In this document: in pieces, positions 36,779 through 45,343 of the stretch
Position numbering within the stretch: position 1 is the first letter of the stretch
Layout: every line of letters starts with the position of its first letter
Source: Leadbetterella lacunae
GTDB taxonomy: Bacteria > Bacteroidota > Bacteroidia > Cytophagales > Spirosomataceae
Direction of reading: 5' to 3'
DNA: 64,000 bases
Assembly (NCBI RefSeq): GCF_042649125.1
Contig: NZ_JBHRYQ010000001.1
Span: 4,526,001 to 4,590,000, forward strand
Translations under genes and position numbers: made by a program
The notes under the pieces: generated by a model
The model's database searches: none
Seen by the model: only the letters and a program-made list of their open reading frames with translations
What the model was told of the DNA's origin: nothing

Positions 36779-36907
36779 CAGTTTCAGTTTTTTTAATGTT
36801 AAAGTGCTTTGAAGAATTACATTGAAATATTGTAAGGCCATGACCTGACAATAACTGAATTATGAGGGGAGGAGAACCGCTTTGGCTAAAAGGCAAAAAG
36901 GATTTTG

Positions 36908-36929
36908 CAATCACTTGGGAGAGTGATTG
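36908..36929 (+). terminator. Hairpin in the primase-helicase leader (first of two)
   Basis: CAATCACT-TGGGAG-AGTGATTG is a perfect 8-bp stem with a 6-nt loop, followed on the plus strand by ACTTTTT. It lies 130 bases upstream of the primase start, antisense to its leader. It could terminate a plus-strand RNA or act as an attenuator on the minus strand. Confidence 0.4.
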
Positions 36930-36998
36930 ACTTTTTGAAACGAATTTCATAAATTTGTTAGTTATTATTTTAAAAAAATGTACTAGTCGGTGCATTTG

Positions 36999-37026
36999 AA
37001 GCCAATGTGCGGGAACACATTGGCTT
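36999..37026 (+). terminator. Plus-strand terminator hairpin upstream of the primase-helicase gene
   Basis: AAGCCAATGTG-CGGGAA-CACATTGGCTT is a perfect 11-bp stem followed by TTTTT on the plus strand. No plus-strand gene precedes it. It could end an antisense RNA that covers the primase leader, or only serve as structure in that leader. Confidence 0.6.
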
Positions 37027-37045
37027 TTTTTATGCACCTAAATCA

Positions 37046-37330
37046 TTAAAAATCCTTCGGGAAAAGGTTCTTTAAATCTTGAATGGAGACGTAGACTTTA
37101 CCACCAATCTTGTTGGTTCTAAATAGTCCACTTCGCTTGAATTGCTCAAATTTTGATCTTGACCAACCAAATTTTGCACATACCTCTGATGGCTGAATAG
37201 TTTCAGGTAATTCAGATTTTGTTTCTTTGGAGATTACTTTCTCAAGATGTTTGAACTTTTGTTCGATGAGCGAGACCACGCTTTGAAGGTCTGTTACTTC
37301 AGTACTTAATTGACTTTTTTGTCGGTGCAT
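37046..37330 (-). CDS. Excisionase-like HTH protein
   Basis: This 94-aa protein has an N-terminal coiled-coil part (about 5-40) and a helix-turn-helix of the MerR/excisionase type (about 45-90: IQPSEVCAKFGWSRSKFEQF, then NKIGGKVYVSIQDL). Such HTH_17 proteins are standard in Bacteroidota integrative elements, where they act as excision or transcription regulators. It lies between the integrase operon and the primase-helicase gene on the same strand. Confidence 0.8.
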   Translation of the reverse strand: MHRQKSQLSTEVTDLQSVVSLIEQKFKHLEKVISKETKSELPETIQPSEVCAKFGWSRSKFEQFKRSGLFRTNKIGGKVYVSIQDLKNLFPKDF

Positions 37331-37403
37331 AAAAATTATTATTATTTAATACCCAAAGGTAGTAAATAATATGTTGTAATAACGCCAACAGCAAGAAAAA
37401 TAT

Positions 37404-38252
37404 TTATCTTTTTTGATTGTCGTCTATTAAAGTCTTGATAGATTCTATTAACCCCTTAAATTCTATTGTTTTGAAGTATTTTTGGAAGTCTTCAATAAAG
37501 TCAAGGTATTTAAAGTCTGCAAGAGTTGCACCCATTAAGAGATATTTAGGGTTATGGAATTTGAATTCGTAATATTTAAATTCAAACATCCAGATATTTT
37601 CATCTAGTCTTTTTTCAAATTCAAGCCATTTATTGTCTTGAGTTTTTAAGAATGAAATCAATTGAAAAGCATTTAGCTCTAAACTTTCATTCAATAAATA
37701 TTCAATAAAATCAGTATTCTTAAGACTTTTTGAAAAAGAAATTATGTGTTCAATTAAAATTTCATTTATTATTTTCGGCAATTCGAAGTTTTCATATCTA
37801 TAGGTATTGAATAAATATGAAAAATCAAAAGTATGGATAAGCATACCGGTACGGTCATTATCTGTAACTTTCTCATACTCATTTTTTACAACGTTAGTTA
37901 GAGTAGCAGCTTCTCTAATCATTTTTAAATAGAGTTCTTTTTTCTCCGCTTTAAATGCTTCAGGTTCCGCACATATTTCAATTAATTCATCAAACTCATT
38001 TAATGTTAAACTTACATTTAACTTACTTTTAATTTTGACAGATTGTCTATTAAAAATTATTCGTACGTATAATTGAAACTTTGGTTCTGAACTATTGTTT
38101 TTTTCATCTTTCAATTGAGAAATATATTCGGTAGCTTTAAGATATATATTCAAATAATACTTAATTGCTATTTTTTTTCCAGGAATCGATAATTCACTTG
38201 CAAAATCATCTGGAAGCTTAAAGTCTATATTTTTAATTACGTTATTTCCCAT
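37404..38252 (-). CDS. Hypothetical protein coupled to the integrase
   Basis: This 282-aa, mostly helical, acidic and lysine-rich protein is not recognised. Residues about 55-90 (PKFQLYVRIIFNRQSVKIKS, then VSLTLNEFDEL) resemble the arm-type DNA-binding domain at the start of Bacteroidota tyrosine recombinases, where a similar strand pattern ends in TPKEWD. Its start lies inside the end of the integrase gene (11-bp overlap), so it is translated with it. It may be an accessory protein for excision or integration; this is inferred from the overlap and the local resemblance. Confidence 0.6.
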   Translation of the reverse strand: MGNNVIKNIDFKLPDDFASELSIPGKKIAIKYYLNIYLKATEYISQLKDEKNNSSEPKFQLYVRIIFNRQSVKIKSKLNVSLTLNEFDELIEICAEPEAFKAEKKELYLKMIREAATLTNVVKNEYEKVTDNDRTGMLIHTFDFSYLFNTYRYENFELPKIINEILIEHIISFSKSLKNTDFIEYLLNESLELNAFQLISFLKTQDNKWLEFEKRLDENIWMFEFKYYEFKFHNPKYLLMGATLADFKYLDFIEDFQKYFKTIEFKGLIESIKTLIDDNQKR

Positions 38253-39447
38253 TTTTTTCTTTTTTAAATATGTCTCTCAATTTTTCATTTTGAATATCTT
38301 CAACCAAATGTACATATTTGTCAGTTTGTTCTCTTTTTGAGTGCTGTAACTGTGATTGGACTAACATTGGATCTTTTGAAAGTATATAAAGATTAGTTCC
38401 AAAAGAGTCTCTTGAAGCTTTAAAATAGAGTTTTCTATTAACACCTGCCAACACTGCAATTTGCTTTAAAAGCTTATTTACTGTGGAGTTATACATTCCA
38501 TGAAATAATCTTCTTTTCTCAGTGGTTGGCCAGTATTTTCTAACTAAATCCACTGGTTTTCCATTAAATAGTAAATATAAGGGTCTAGTTCCTATTTTAT
38601 TTGTTTTTTTTGCTCTAAATTTTAATATTAGACCGTTAGCAGTCTCTTCAAAGTTTTCTCTTGTTAGTGCTTTACAATCAGAAAATCTTAATCCTGTATA
38701 GCAACTAAACAGGAACATATCCCTTGCTTTTTCAAGCTTATCTTTTTTCTCCATTCTTTCATTAAAAACCAGCGACTCTATTTTTGCAATATCGTCCAGC
38801 CTTAAAAAAATAGTGTCTGTTTCTTCAGTGTGTAATTTAAAGTCACGGTAGGGGTTTTCGTTTTCAGCCATTAAATTCTGCTTAACAGCGAGGTTAATAT
38901 ATTTTCTTAACTGCCTGTGATATTTTTCTATGGTATTGATCTTTAAGTTTCTGTCAGACCTTAAGAAATTATCAAAATCTTGAATAAGGCTATAATTCAA
39001 ATCCTCAAATTCGATATTTCTCATAAATTTTGTCAAAACCAATAGTGTGTTTCTGTGACTTTGAATAGTTACAAGTTCAAGTTGCGTTTCCTTTTCAATT
39101 TGCTCTTTGAAGAATTTAGTAAAAGAAGTTTTTGGTCTTAGTTTTTCCTTTGGCTTTAAAAAGATATCAAAGTCTGATAATTCAAACTTCCCATGTAAGG
39201 CTCGATACTCAATCTCAAAAGTTTCAAAGGTATTTAAAAAGTCTTTGATAGTTTTTTCAAGGTATGCGTCTTTAGGTCTATTTTTTTTAGTATCCCATTC
39301 TTTTGGAGTTAAATAAACTTTAGTGGAAAAATATCGACGACTTCCATTAAGGTAAGCTTGAATTTGAATCAATCCTTTTTCCTTGTTCTTTTTAGGTATG
39401 TCTTTTTTAAAATCGAAAACTAATCTGTAGGAAACTTTCATTTGCAT
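38242..39447 (-). CDS. Tyrosine recombinase (integrase) of the island
   Basis: This 401-aa protein has an N-terminal arm-DNA-binding domain (to about 75, ending YLTPKEWDTKKNRP), a SAM-like core-binding domain (about 100-205) and a catalytic domain. The catalytic Arg is in YTGLRFSD (near 252), the second Arg in KASRDSFGTN (near 350), His in LQHS (near 370) and the nucleophile Tyr in DKYVHL (near 379). The first His of the usual HxxR box is replaced by Lys, which is common in this family. It lies 121 bases inside the right attachment site. A second ATG at codon 3 is possible. It should insert the island at tRNA-Asp. Confidence 0.95.
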   Translation of the reverse strand: MQMKVSYRLVFDFKKDIPKKNKEKGLIQIQAYLNGSRRYFSTKVYLTPKEWDTKKNRPKDAYLEKTIKDFLNTFETFEIEYRALHGKFELSDFDIFLKPKEKLRPKTSFTKFFKEQIEKETQLELVTIQSHRNTLLVLTKFMRNIEFEDLNYSLIQDFDNFLRSDRNLKINTIEKYHRQLRKYINLAVKQNLMAENENPYRDFKLHTEETDTIFLRLDDIAKIESLVFNERMEKKDKLEKARDMFLFSCYTGLRFSDCKALTRENFEETANGLILKFRAKKTNKIGTRPLYLLFNGKPVDLVRKYWPTTEKRRLFHGMYNSTVNKLLKQIAVLAGVNRKLYFKASRDSFGTNLYILSKDPMLVQSQLQHSKREQTDKYVHLVEDIQNEKLRDIFKKEKNGK

Positions 39448-39567
39448 TATGTTTTTGTGAATTCAAACATACCATGAAAGTGCAGAGAAAATGTGGGTAA
39501 CAAACGAGTAACAAAAAATGTGGTATTATGTGTTAAAACATAGTAACCTAGAATATCTAAAAGTGGA

Positions 39568-39631
39568 CTAAAACCCCCAGAAACCAAAAAAAGCACTCAA
39601 ATTGAGTGCTTTTTGCGGTCCGGACGGGACT
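39568..39631. repeat. Right attachment site (attR), 64-bp direct repeat
   Basis: It is identical to 3805-3868. It spans the last 16 nt of tRNA-Asp (39616-39631) and the terminator just after it. Integration here keeps both the tRNA and its terminator whole. Confidence 0.93.
39584..39613 (-). terminator. tRNA-Asp terminator, carried within the att repeat
   Basis: On the minus strand AAAAAGCACTCAATTTGAGTGCTTTTTTT forms a short stem with a T-run 3-10 bases after the tRNA end. The same hairpin is present in the left repeat at 3821-3850. Confidence 0.75.
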
Positions 39632-39689
39632 CGAACCCGCGACCCCATGCGTGACAGGCATGTATTCTAACCAGCTGAACTACCGGACC
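39616..39689 (-). tRNA. tRNA-Asp (GTC)
   Basis: The minus strand folds as a full cloverleaf: acceptor GGTCCGG/CCGGACC with discriminator G, D-arm AGTTCAGCTGGTTAGAA, anticodon loop CTGTCAC with GTC at 39653-39655, and T-arm GCGGGTTCGAGTCCCGT. CCA is not encoded. Its 3' end is the island's integration target. Confidence 0.97.
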
Positions 39690-39811
39690 AAATTCCCTTT
39701 CGGTTAATTGTGGTGCAAAGATAAGTGCATTTTTTGTATTGTCAATACCCCGACCGAAAAAAAATCATATTATTTTTATACATTTTTTTTAAAATATTAG
39801 AAATGAATACT

Positions 39812-42800
39812 TTACGAAAAAACAAATATTTTAATTTTTAAAATAAATTCATCCATCTCTATTTCTACCGTTTCTTTTAGTCCATTTTTGATTTCTAAAC
39901 TTGTAGCCTGAACCTCCTGACATATGTATGCTGAGAAATTTTGAACGGCAGTGCTTAGCTCTTCTTGGTCGTTTTCTAATTCAATCACTATTTTGTCTGT
40001 CACCTCAAAGCCATTGTCTTTTCTGTAATTCTGAACACGGTTCACAAAGTCCCTCGCTATGCCTTCTTGTTTCAGGGCGTCGTCTATGTGTATGTCAAGA
40101 GCCACTGTAAGGCCGCCGTCTTGAGCGGTTAGGTAGCCGGGTAGGTCTTCGGTCAGTATCTCCAAATCGCTCAGTTCTATTTCGCCTATTTCGAAGCTCA
40201 ATTTCCCTTGAGTTTCTATTTCTTTTATCTGCTCTTTGTCTAAGCCCAATATCAGGTCAGCCACGGCTTTCATGTTTTTGCCGTATTTAGGTCCTAAAGC
40301 CTTAAAGTTTGGTTTTACTTTTTTGCTCAATACACCCGAAGCATCGTCGAGATAAGAAACCTCTTTAACGTTGACTTCTGTTTTAATCAACTCCTCCACA
40401 CTGCTGATTTGGTCGCGGGTGGTTTGGTTTAGTACAGGCACCAATATTTTAGAAAGCGGCTGTCTTACTTTTATCTTGTTGTTTTTACGGATACCGTGTA
40501 TCATCGAACTTATGCGTTGTGCCAAGTCCATTGAGTTTTCTAGGTCTTTGTTTATCCACGTATGCTCAGCTACTGGGAAGTCCGTTAAGTGCACCGAGTT
40601 ATCGTCAGACGTATGCGTTAGGTTTCTGTAAAGCCAGTCTGCATAGAATGGGGCTATAGGTGCCATCAGTTGCGAAACCACCGTTAGGCAGTAGCCAAGT
40701 GTTTCATAAGCCACATGTTTGTCTTTGCGTTGGCTTTCGCCTGCAGACGGGTTCCAGAAGCGTCTTCTGCTCAATCTTACGTACCAGTTAGACAAATGGT
40801 CAGACACAAACTCTTGAATGGCCCTGCCGGCTCTGGTAGGCTCGTAAGTTTCGTATGCTTCGTCTACTTCGCCTATTAGTGTCTGTAGTTTAGATAGTAT
40901 CCATTTATCTAGTTCAGTGCAGTTTGCCAAGTCTATTTTGCCCGATCGCTCGAAGCCGTCTAGGTTAGCATATAGGGCAAAGAAATTATAGGTGTTAGTC
41001 AATGTTCCGAAAAACTTATTTCTAACCTCAGTGATTCCATTTAGGTCAAAACGTAGGTTGTCCCAAGGCTGTGCGTTGGTGATCATGTACCACCTGGTAG
41101 GGTCAGCACCGTAGTTTTGTAAGGTAGTAAATGGATCTATGGCGTTCCCGAGGCGTTTAGACATCTTGTTGCCGTTTTTATCCAAAACCAAACCTGTAGA
41201 AACCACGTTTTTAAACGCTACAGAGTCAAACAACATACCGGCTATGGCGTGCAAGGTAAAAAACCAGCCACGCGTTTGGTCCACACCTTCTGATATGAAG
41301 TCAGCAGGGTAGGTGCTTTGAAGGCCATCGCCGTCTATTTTGCCTTTGTTTTCAAATGGATAGTGCCACTGTGCATACGGCATAGCACCTGAGTCAAACC
41401 AAACATCAATCAAATCTGGCTCACGCGAAAGCACACTCCCTAGGTCAGAAACCAAGAAGATGTCGTCTACAAATGGCCTGTGGAGGTCAAACGTGCCGTC
41501 TTTGTGCATTTCTAGGAATGTCTTGTTTTTAGAAGACTGCTCATCCGATAGTTTGCCTGAGTCTACTGCTTCTTGCATTTTTTCAATCAGTTCGGCTACC
41601 GAACCAATGCATATTTGCTCATGGAAATCATTTCTCCAAATCGGTAGGGGAGTACCCCAATATCTCGATCGCGACAGGTTCCAATCCACTAGGTTTTCAA
41701 GCCAGTTGCCAAAACGCCCTGTACCTGTAGATTCAGGCTTCCAGTTGATGGTTTTGTTTAGCTCTACCAGGCGGTCTTTCATGGCGGTGGTTTTTATAAA
41801 CCAGCTGTCAAGCGGATAGTAAAGTACCGGCTTGTCGGTTCGCCAGCAGTGCGGATACGAGTGGTCGTAGCGTTGCACGGTAAATGCCCTGTTGAGCGTC
41901 TTTAACTTGATAGAGATACGCTCGTCTATCGATAGGTATTTGTCTTTTCCTTGTTTTATTCTTTCTGCTTCTTTTTCTTCGTCTGTCAGGTAGGCTTCTT
42001 TTACATATTCGTGAGCAAAATCAGAGACCTCTTTCACGAATCGGCCTTGGCGGTCTACCAATGGCATTTCTTTGCCATTTTCGTCTTTGACCATTATTGA
42101 CGGAATGCCGTTTTGTTGGGCCACTCTAAAGTCATCTGCACCAAAAGTAGGGGCAGTGTGCACCACGCCCGTACCGTCTTCAGTAGTTACAAAATCTCCG
42201 ATGATGATTTTGAATGCAGGTTTGTCGGGCTGTACATAAGGCATCAGCTGCTCATAATCTAGTCCTTCTAGTTCTGAGCCTTTAAAGGTGGTCAATATGC
42301 TCCACGGCAATAGTTTTTTGTCAGAAGCTTCGTAACCTTCAAAGTCGCCATCTTTCCCTTTTTCGCTGAAATATTTCGGGATAAGGTCTTTAGCCAAGAT
42401 CACATTGATAGGCAAATACGTATATGGGTTAAAGGTTTTCACCAGTGCGTATTCTATGTTTTTGCCTACTGTCAAGGCTGCGTTAGATGGCAAGGTCCAA
42501 GGAGTGGTGGTCCAAGCCAACACAAAAACCAGGTCAGTGGCTTTTTCGAATATAAAAGCCGATTTCTCGGTTTCTTCTAATTTAAACTGAGCCGTTATAG
42601 ACGTGTCTTTCACATCACGGTAGCAGCCCGGCTGGTTTAGCTCGTGCGACGAAAGCCCGGTTCCGGCCGCTGGCGAATAGGGCTGTATGGTATATCCTTT
42701 ATATAACAGGTCTTTGTCAAAAAGTTCTTTGAGTAAATACCAGATACTCTCTATGTAATTGTTTTCGTAGGTGATATACGGATCTTCGAGGTCTACCCAA

Positions 42801-43219
42801 TATCCCATTTTGAGGGTTAGGTCGTTCCATTGATCGGTGAATCGCATCACGGTCTCGCGGCATTTTTGGTTATATTCTGCCACCGATATTTTCTTGCCTA
42901 TGTCTTCTTTGGTTATTCCAAGCTCTTTTTCTACTTGTAGCTCTACCGGAAGCCCGTGCGTGTCCCAGCCACCTTTACGGTTTACTTGGAATCCTTTGAG
43001 GGTTTTGTATCTACAAAAAATATCTTTTATGGCTCTGGCCATTACGTGGTGAATACCCGGTGTGCCATTAGCCGAAGGTGGACCTTCAAAAAACGTGTAT
43101 GTAGGCTTGCCGCTTTTGGTGTCAATAGATTTTTGGAAAATTTGGTTATCGTTCCAAAATTTCAGGATTTCATCTGCTACTTCTGCGTAATTGACGGCTT
43201 TATATTCCGGATATCTCAT
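39812..43219 (-). CDS. ileS: Isoleucine-tRNA ligase
   Basis: This 1135-aa protein is counted from the ATG at 43219; two codons further upstream there is only a TTG in frame. It charges tRNA-Ile with isoleucine and edits valine. The class I HIGH motif is present as PGIHHVMAR (near residue 55) and KMSKR lies near 685, with the connective editing domain between them. The C-terminal region has the long anticodon-binding part of the eukaryote-like IleS found in Bacteroidota. Length is normal for that group. It lies upstream of tRNA-Asp on the same strand. Confidence 0.97.
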   Translation of the reverse strand: MRYPEYKAVNYAEVADEILKFWNDNQIFQKSIDTKSGKPTYTFFEGPPSANGTPGIHHVMARAIKDIFCRYKTLKGFQVNRKGGWDTHGLPVELQVEKELGITKEDIGKKISVAEYNQKCRETVMRFTDQWNDLTLKMGYWVDLEDPYITYENNYIESIWYLLKELFDKDLLYKGYTIQPYSPAAGTGLSSHELNQPGCYRDVKDTSITAQFKLEETEKSAFIFEKATDLVFVLAWTTTPWTLPSNAALTVGKNIEYALVKTFNPYTYLPINVILAKDLIPKYFSEKGKDGDFEGYEASDKKLLPWSILTTFKGSELEGLDYEQLMPYVQPDKPAFKIIIGDFVTTEDGTGVVHTAPTFGADDFRVAQQNGIPSIMVKDENGKEMPLVDRQGRFVKEVSDFAHEYVKEAYLTDEEKEAERIKQGKDKYLSIDERISIKLKTLNRAFTVQRYDHSYPHCWRTDKPVLYYPLDSWFIKTTAMKDRLVELNKTINWKPESTGTGRFGNWLENLVDWNLSRSRYWGTPLPIWRNDFHEQICIGSVAELIEKMQEAVDSGKLSDEQSSKNKTFLEMHKDGTFDLHRPFVDDIFLVSDLGSVLSREPDLIDVWFDSGAMPYAQWHYPFENKGKIDGDGLQSTYPADFISEGVDQTRGWFFTLHAIAGMLFDSVAFKNVVSTGLVLDKNGNKMSKRLGNAIDPFTTLQNYGADPTRWYMITNAQPWDNLRFDLNGITEVRNKFFGTLTNTYNFFALYANLDGFERSGKIDLANCTELDKWILSKLQTLIGEVDEAYETYEPTRAGRAIQEFVSDHLSNWYVRLSRRRFWNPSAGESQRKDKHVAYETLGYCLTVVSQLMAPIAPFYADWLYRNLTHTSDDNSVHLTDFPVAEHTWINKDLENSMDLAQRISSMIHGIRKNNKIKVRQPLSKILVPVLNQTTRDQISSVEELIKTEVNVKEVSYLDDASGVLSKKVKPNFKALGPKYGKNMKAVADLILGLDKEQIKEIETQGKLSFEIGEIELSDLEILTEDLPGYLTAQDGGLTVALDIHIDDALKQEGIARDFVNRVQNYRKDNGFEVTDKIVIELENDQEELSTAVQNFSAYICQEVQATSLEIKNGLKETVEIEMDEFILKIKIFVFS

Positions 43220-43404
43220 GATCAAAAATAATGTTTGTTGGATTTTAAAGAACCTTCCTTAAAATGAGCCGCAAAGATACATATTTTAGCTACAAGACTA
43301 TATAAGGTTTTTGGGATAAATGCATAAAAAAAGAGTAAAATATAAGGAATAGCCCGAGATTCTCAGATTACTAGGCTATTTTTGCAGAAAATAATAACAA
43401 TCGC

Positions 43405-44010
43405 TTGGACGTACTTTCATTTATAAATATCGGGGGAATGATTGCCTTTGTGGCATCGGGCACACTTGCGGGTATCCGTAAGCGACTCGATATTTTCGGC
43501 GTAATGGTAATCGGCTTTGTGACTTCTATCGGTGGTGGTACTATCAGAGACATGCTTTTGGGTATTTCGCCTGTCAAATGGCTCACCGACTCCAAAATCA
43601 TTTTACTCATATTGGTGGTTTCGCTTTGTACCGTTTTTTTTAGAAAAAGAATAGAGAGATTAGATAAAACCTTGCTTTTTTTTGATACCCTCGGTTTAGG
43701 TTTTTTTACGATAAAAGGATTGGAAGAAGGTATTTCAGCCGGACTAAGTGTGCCGTCGTGTTTGATTATTGGGACCATAACGGCCTGTTTTGGTGGGGTA
43801 TTAAGAGATATTTTGTTAAATGAAATACCCACACTTTTTCATAAAGAGATATATGCTACTGCCTGTCTGATAGGCGGTTTTCTTTTTTTTCTTTTAAAAT
43901 ACCTGAATGCTCCTTTGGCGTTTATAGAACTGGCCACTTTTATTGCGGTAGTTTCGGTGCGTTTTGCGGGTATAAAAACAAATTTTACGCTTCCTAATAT
44001 AGAACCATAG
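43405..44010 (+). CDS. TRIC/UPF0126 family membrane protein
   Basis: This 201-aa protein has about six or seven transmembrane helices in two similar halves. Each half has the family's glycine motif (GFVTSIGGGTIRDMLLG; GTITACFGGVLRDILLN), as in bacterial TRIC cation channels. Such proteins are thought to conduct monovalent cations across the inner membrane. The start used is TTG at 43405, since no earlier in-frame ATG exists and the first ATG (43438) would cut helix 1. The next gene starts 2 bases after the stop. Confidence 0.9.
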   Translation: MDVLSFINIGGMIAFVASGTLAGIRKRLDIFGVMVIGFVTSIGGGTIRDMLLGISPVKWLTDSKIILLILVVSLCTVFFRKRIERLDKTLLFFDTLGLGFFTIKGLEEGISAGLSVPSCLIIGTITACFGGVLRDILLNEIPTLFHKEIYATACLIGGFLFFLLKYLNAPLAFIELATFIAVVSVRFAGIKTNFTLPNIEP

Positions 44011-44012
44011 TC

Positions 44013-45281
44013 TTGATTTTTTTAGAAAAAATATCGCAGTTTGTTTACAATGTTTTACTGTTTACAGTAAAAGTGTTGTTGGTTTTCTTTCGAAAATCAA
44101 ATTCTAAGATTGGGCTTTTTGCAATTGGTCAAAGCGATTTGTCGGTTAAGTTAAAAGATTTTTCAAGCAAAAGAAATTATAACCAAAAGCTCATTTGGTT
44201 TCATTGTGCGTCTTTGGGTGAGTTTGAGCAAGGCAGGCCCGTAATAGAAGCCTACAAAGCGGAGTTTCCAAACGACTTTGTGTTGCTCACTTTTTTTTCA
44301 CCTTCGGGATATAAAATTCGTAAAAACTATGCCTTGGCAGACAAAGTCATGTATATGCCCTTAGATACCCCTGGCAATGCTCGAGCATTCGTAAAAGCGA
44401 TTCAGCCTGATGTAGCGGTTTTTGTGAAATACGAAATTTGGCCTAATTTCATCAAAGAACTTAAAGCTGCCGGATCTTTAGTGATAGGCATCTCCATGAT
44501 TTTTAGAGAAAGTCAAATCTACTTTAAGTATTATGGGAGTTTTTTCAGAAAAGCACTCTTCTCATTTGATCGTCTTTTTGTTCAAAACAAAGAAACCGCA
44601 GATATTTTAGTTAAAAACGGTTTCACCAGCATCGAAACAGTAGGAGATACCCGTTTTGACAGAGTTTGGGACACCGCCCAGCAGATTCAAGCCATAGACC
44701 GGGTCTCAGAGTTTGTAGGTAAACAGCAAGTGATGGTGGTGGGCAGTGCATGGGCAGCAGATATGCAGGTGCTTTTGCCGGTTATTAATGCATTTCCAGA
44801 GTTGAAATTTATCATTGCCCCGCACGAAATCCACGAAGTGGAGATATCAGACTGGAGAAAGCAAATTCATAGCCCCACGGCCCTATTTTCGGATTTACCT
44901 GATGAAGAAATTCTTAGGGAAACTCAAGTGGTTTTTGTAGATAGTATAGGAATGCTTTCTAAACTTTATCAATATGCCACCCATGCATATATAGGAGGGG
45001 CTTTTGGCAAAGGATTGCACAATACTCTGGAGGCGGCGGTTTTTGGTGTACCCGTATTTTTCGGAAATAAAAACTTTAAGAAATTTGACGAAGCAGTAGC
45101 CCTCCTTTCGTTGGGAGTCGCATTTTCGGTAGATAGTCATGAGCAGCTGCATACGCTACTGTTAAATATGGATGCAGGTGCTTTGCTTAAAATTAAGAAA
45201 GACTCCGAAGCATTTATTCAGAAAAACAAAGGTGCAACGGTTAAAATCATGCATTTTCTACAAGAATTTAGGGTAAAATAA
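44013..45281 (+). CDS. waaA: 3-deoxy-D-manno-octulosonic acid (Kdo) transferase
   Basis: This 422-aa protein has an N-terminal membrane helix (about 8-28), a GT30-type N-domain (FHCASLGEFEQGRPVIE; the LTFFSPSGYKIR motif) and a C-terminal GT-B domain (VVGSAWAADMQV, then YIGGAFGKGLHNTLEAAVFG). It transfers Kdo to lipid A in LPS synthesis at the inner membrane. The start appears to be TTG, 2 bases after the previous stop, so the two genes are cotranscribed. Confidence 0.95.
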   Translation: MIFLEKISQFVYNVLLFTVKVLLVFFRKSNSKIGLFAIGQSDLSVKLKDFSSKRNYNQKLIWFHCASLGEFEQGRPVIEAYKAEFPNDFVLLTFFSPSGYKIRKNYALADKVMYMPLDTPGNARAFVKAIQPDVAVFVKYEIWPNFIKELKAAGSLVIGISMIFRESQIYFKYYGSFFRKALFSFDRLFVQNKETADILVKNGFTSIETVGDTRFDRVWDTAQQIQAIDRVSEFVGKQQVMVVGSAWAADMQVLLPVINAFPELKFIIAPHEIHEVEISDWRKQIHSPTALFSDLPDEEILRETQVVFVDSIGMLSKLYQYATHAYIGGAFGKGLHNTLEAAVFGVPVFFGNKNFKKFDEAVALLSLGVAFSVDSHEQLHTLLLNMDAGALLKIKKDSEAFIQKNKGATVKIMHFLQEFRVK

Positions 45282-45343
45282 GTGCCACAAAAACAACTTT
45301 AGTAAGTATTTGATATATTTACGTAGATACACCTTAATACATT

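Larger units (their letters stand above)
3805..39631. mobile_element. Integrative genomic island at tRNA-Asp (about 35.8 kb)
   Basis: It is flanked by the 64-bp direct repeats 3805-3868 and 39568-39631, with the intact tRNA-Asp at the right end and a tyrosine recombinase gene 121 bases inside. The replication and integration genes (primase-helicase, two HTH proteins, integrase) cluster at the right end, all on the minus strand. The cargo fills the left two thirds. No relaxase, type IV secretion, capsid or terminase gene is present, so it is either mobilised by a helper or a phage-satellite-like or integrative mobilizable element that lacks visible transfer genes. Boundaries are certain to the base as far as the repeats go; the class of element is not. 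Confidence 0.9.

Noticed and set aside
36771..37037. Minus-strand open frame of 88 codons upstream of the primase-helicase gene
   Set aside because: It begins within the terminator hairpin, overlaps the primase start, and has no recognisable protein pattern. The region is better explained as the leader of the primase gene.
43371..43832. Minus-strand open frame of 153 codons opposite the TRIC-family gene
   Set aside because: It is antisense to a clear membrane-protein gene and rich in Pro/Ser/Ile as expected from reverse reading of it.
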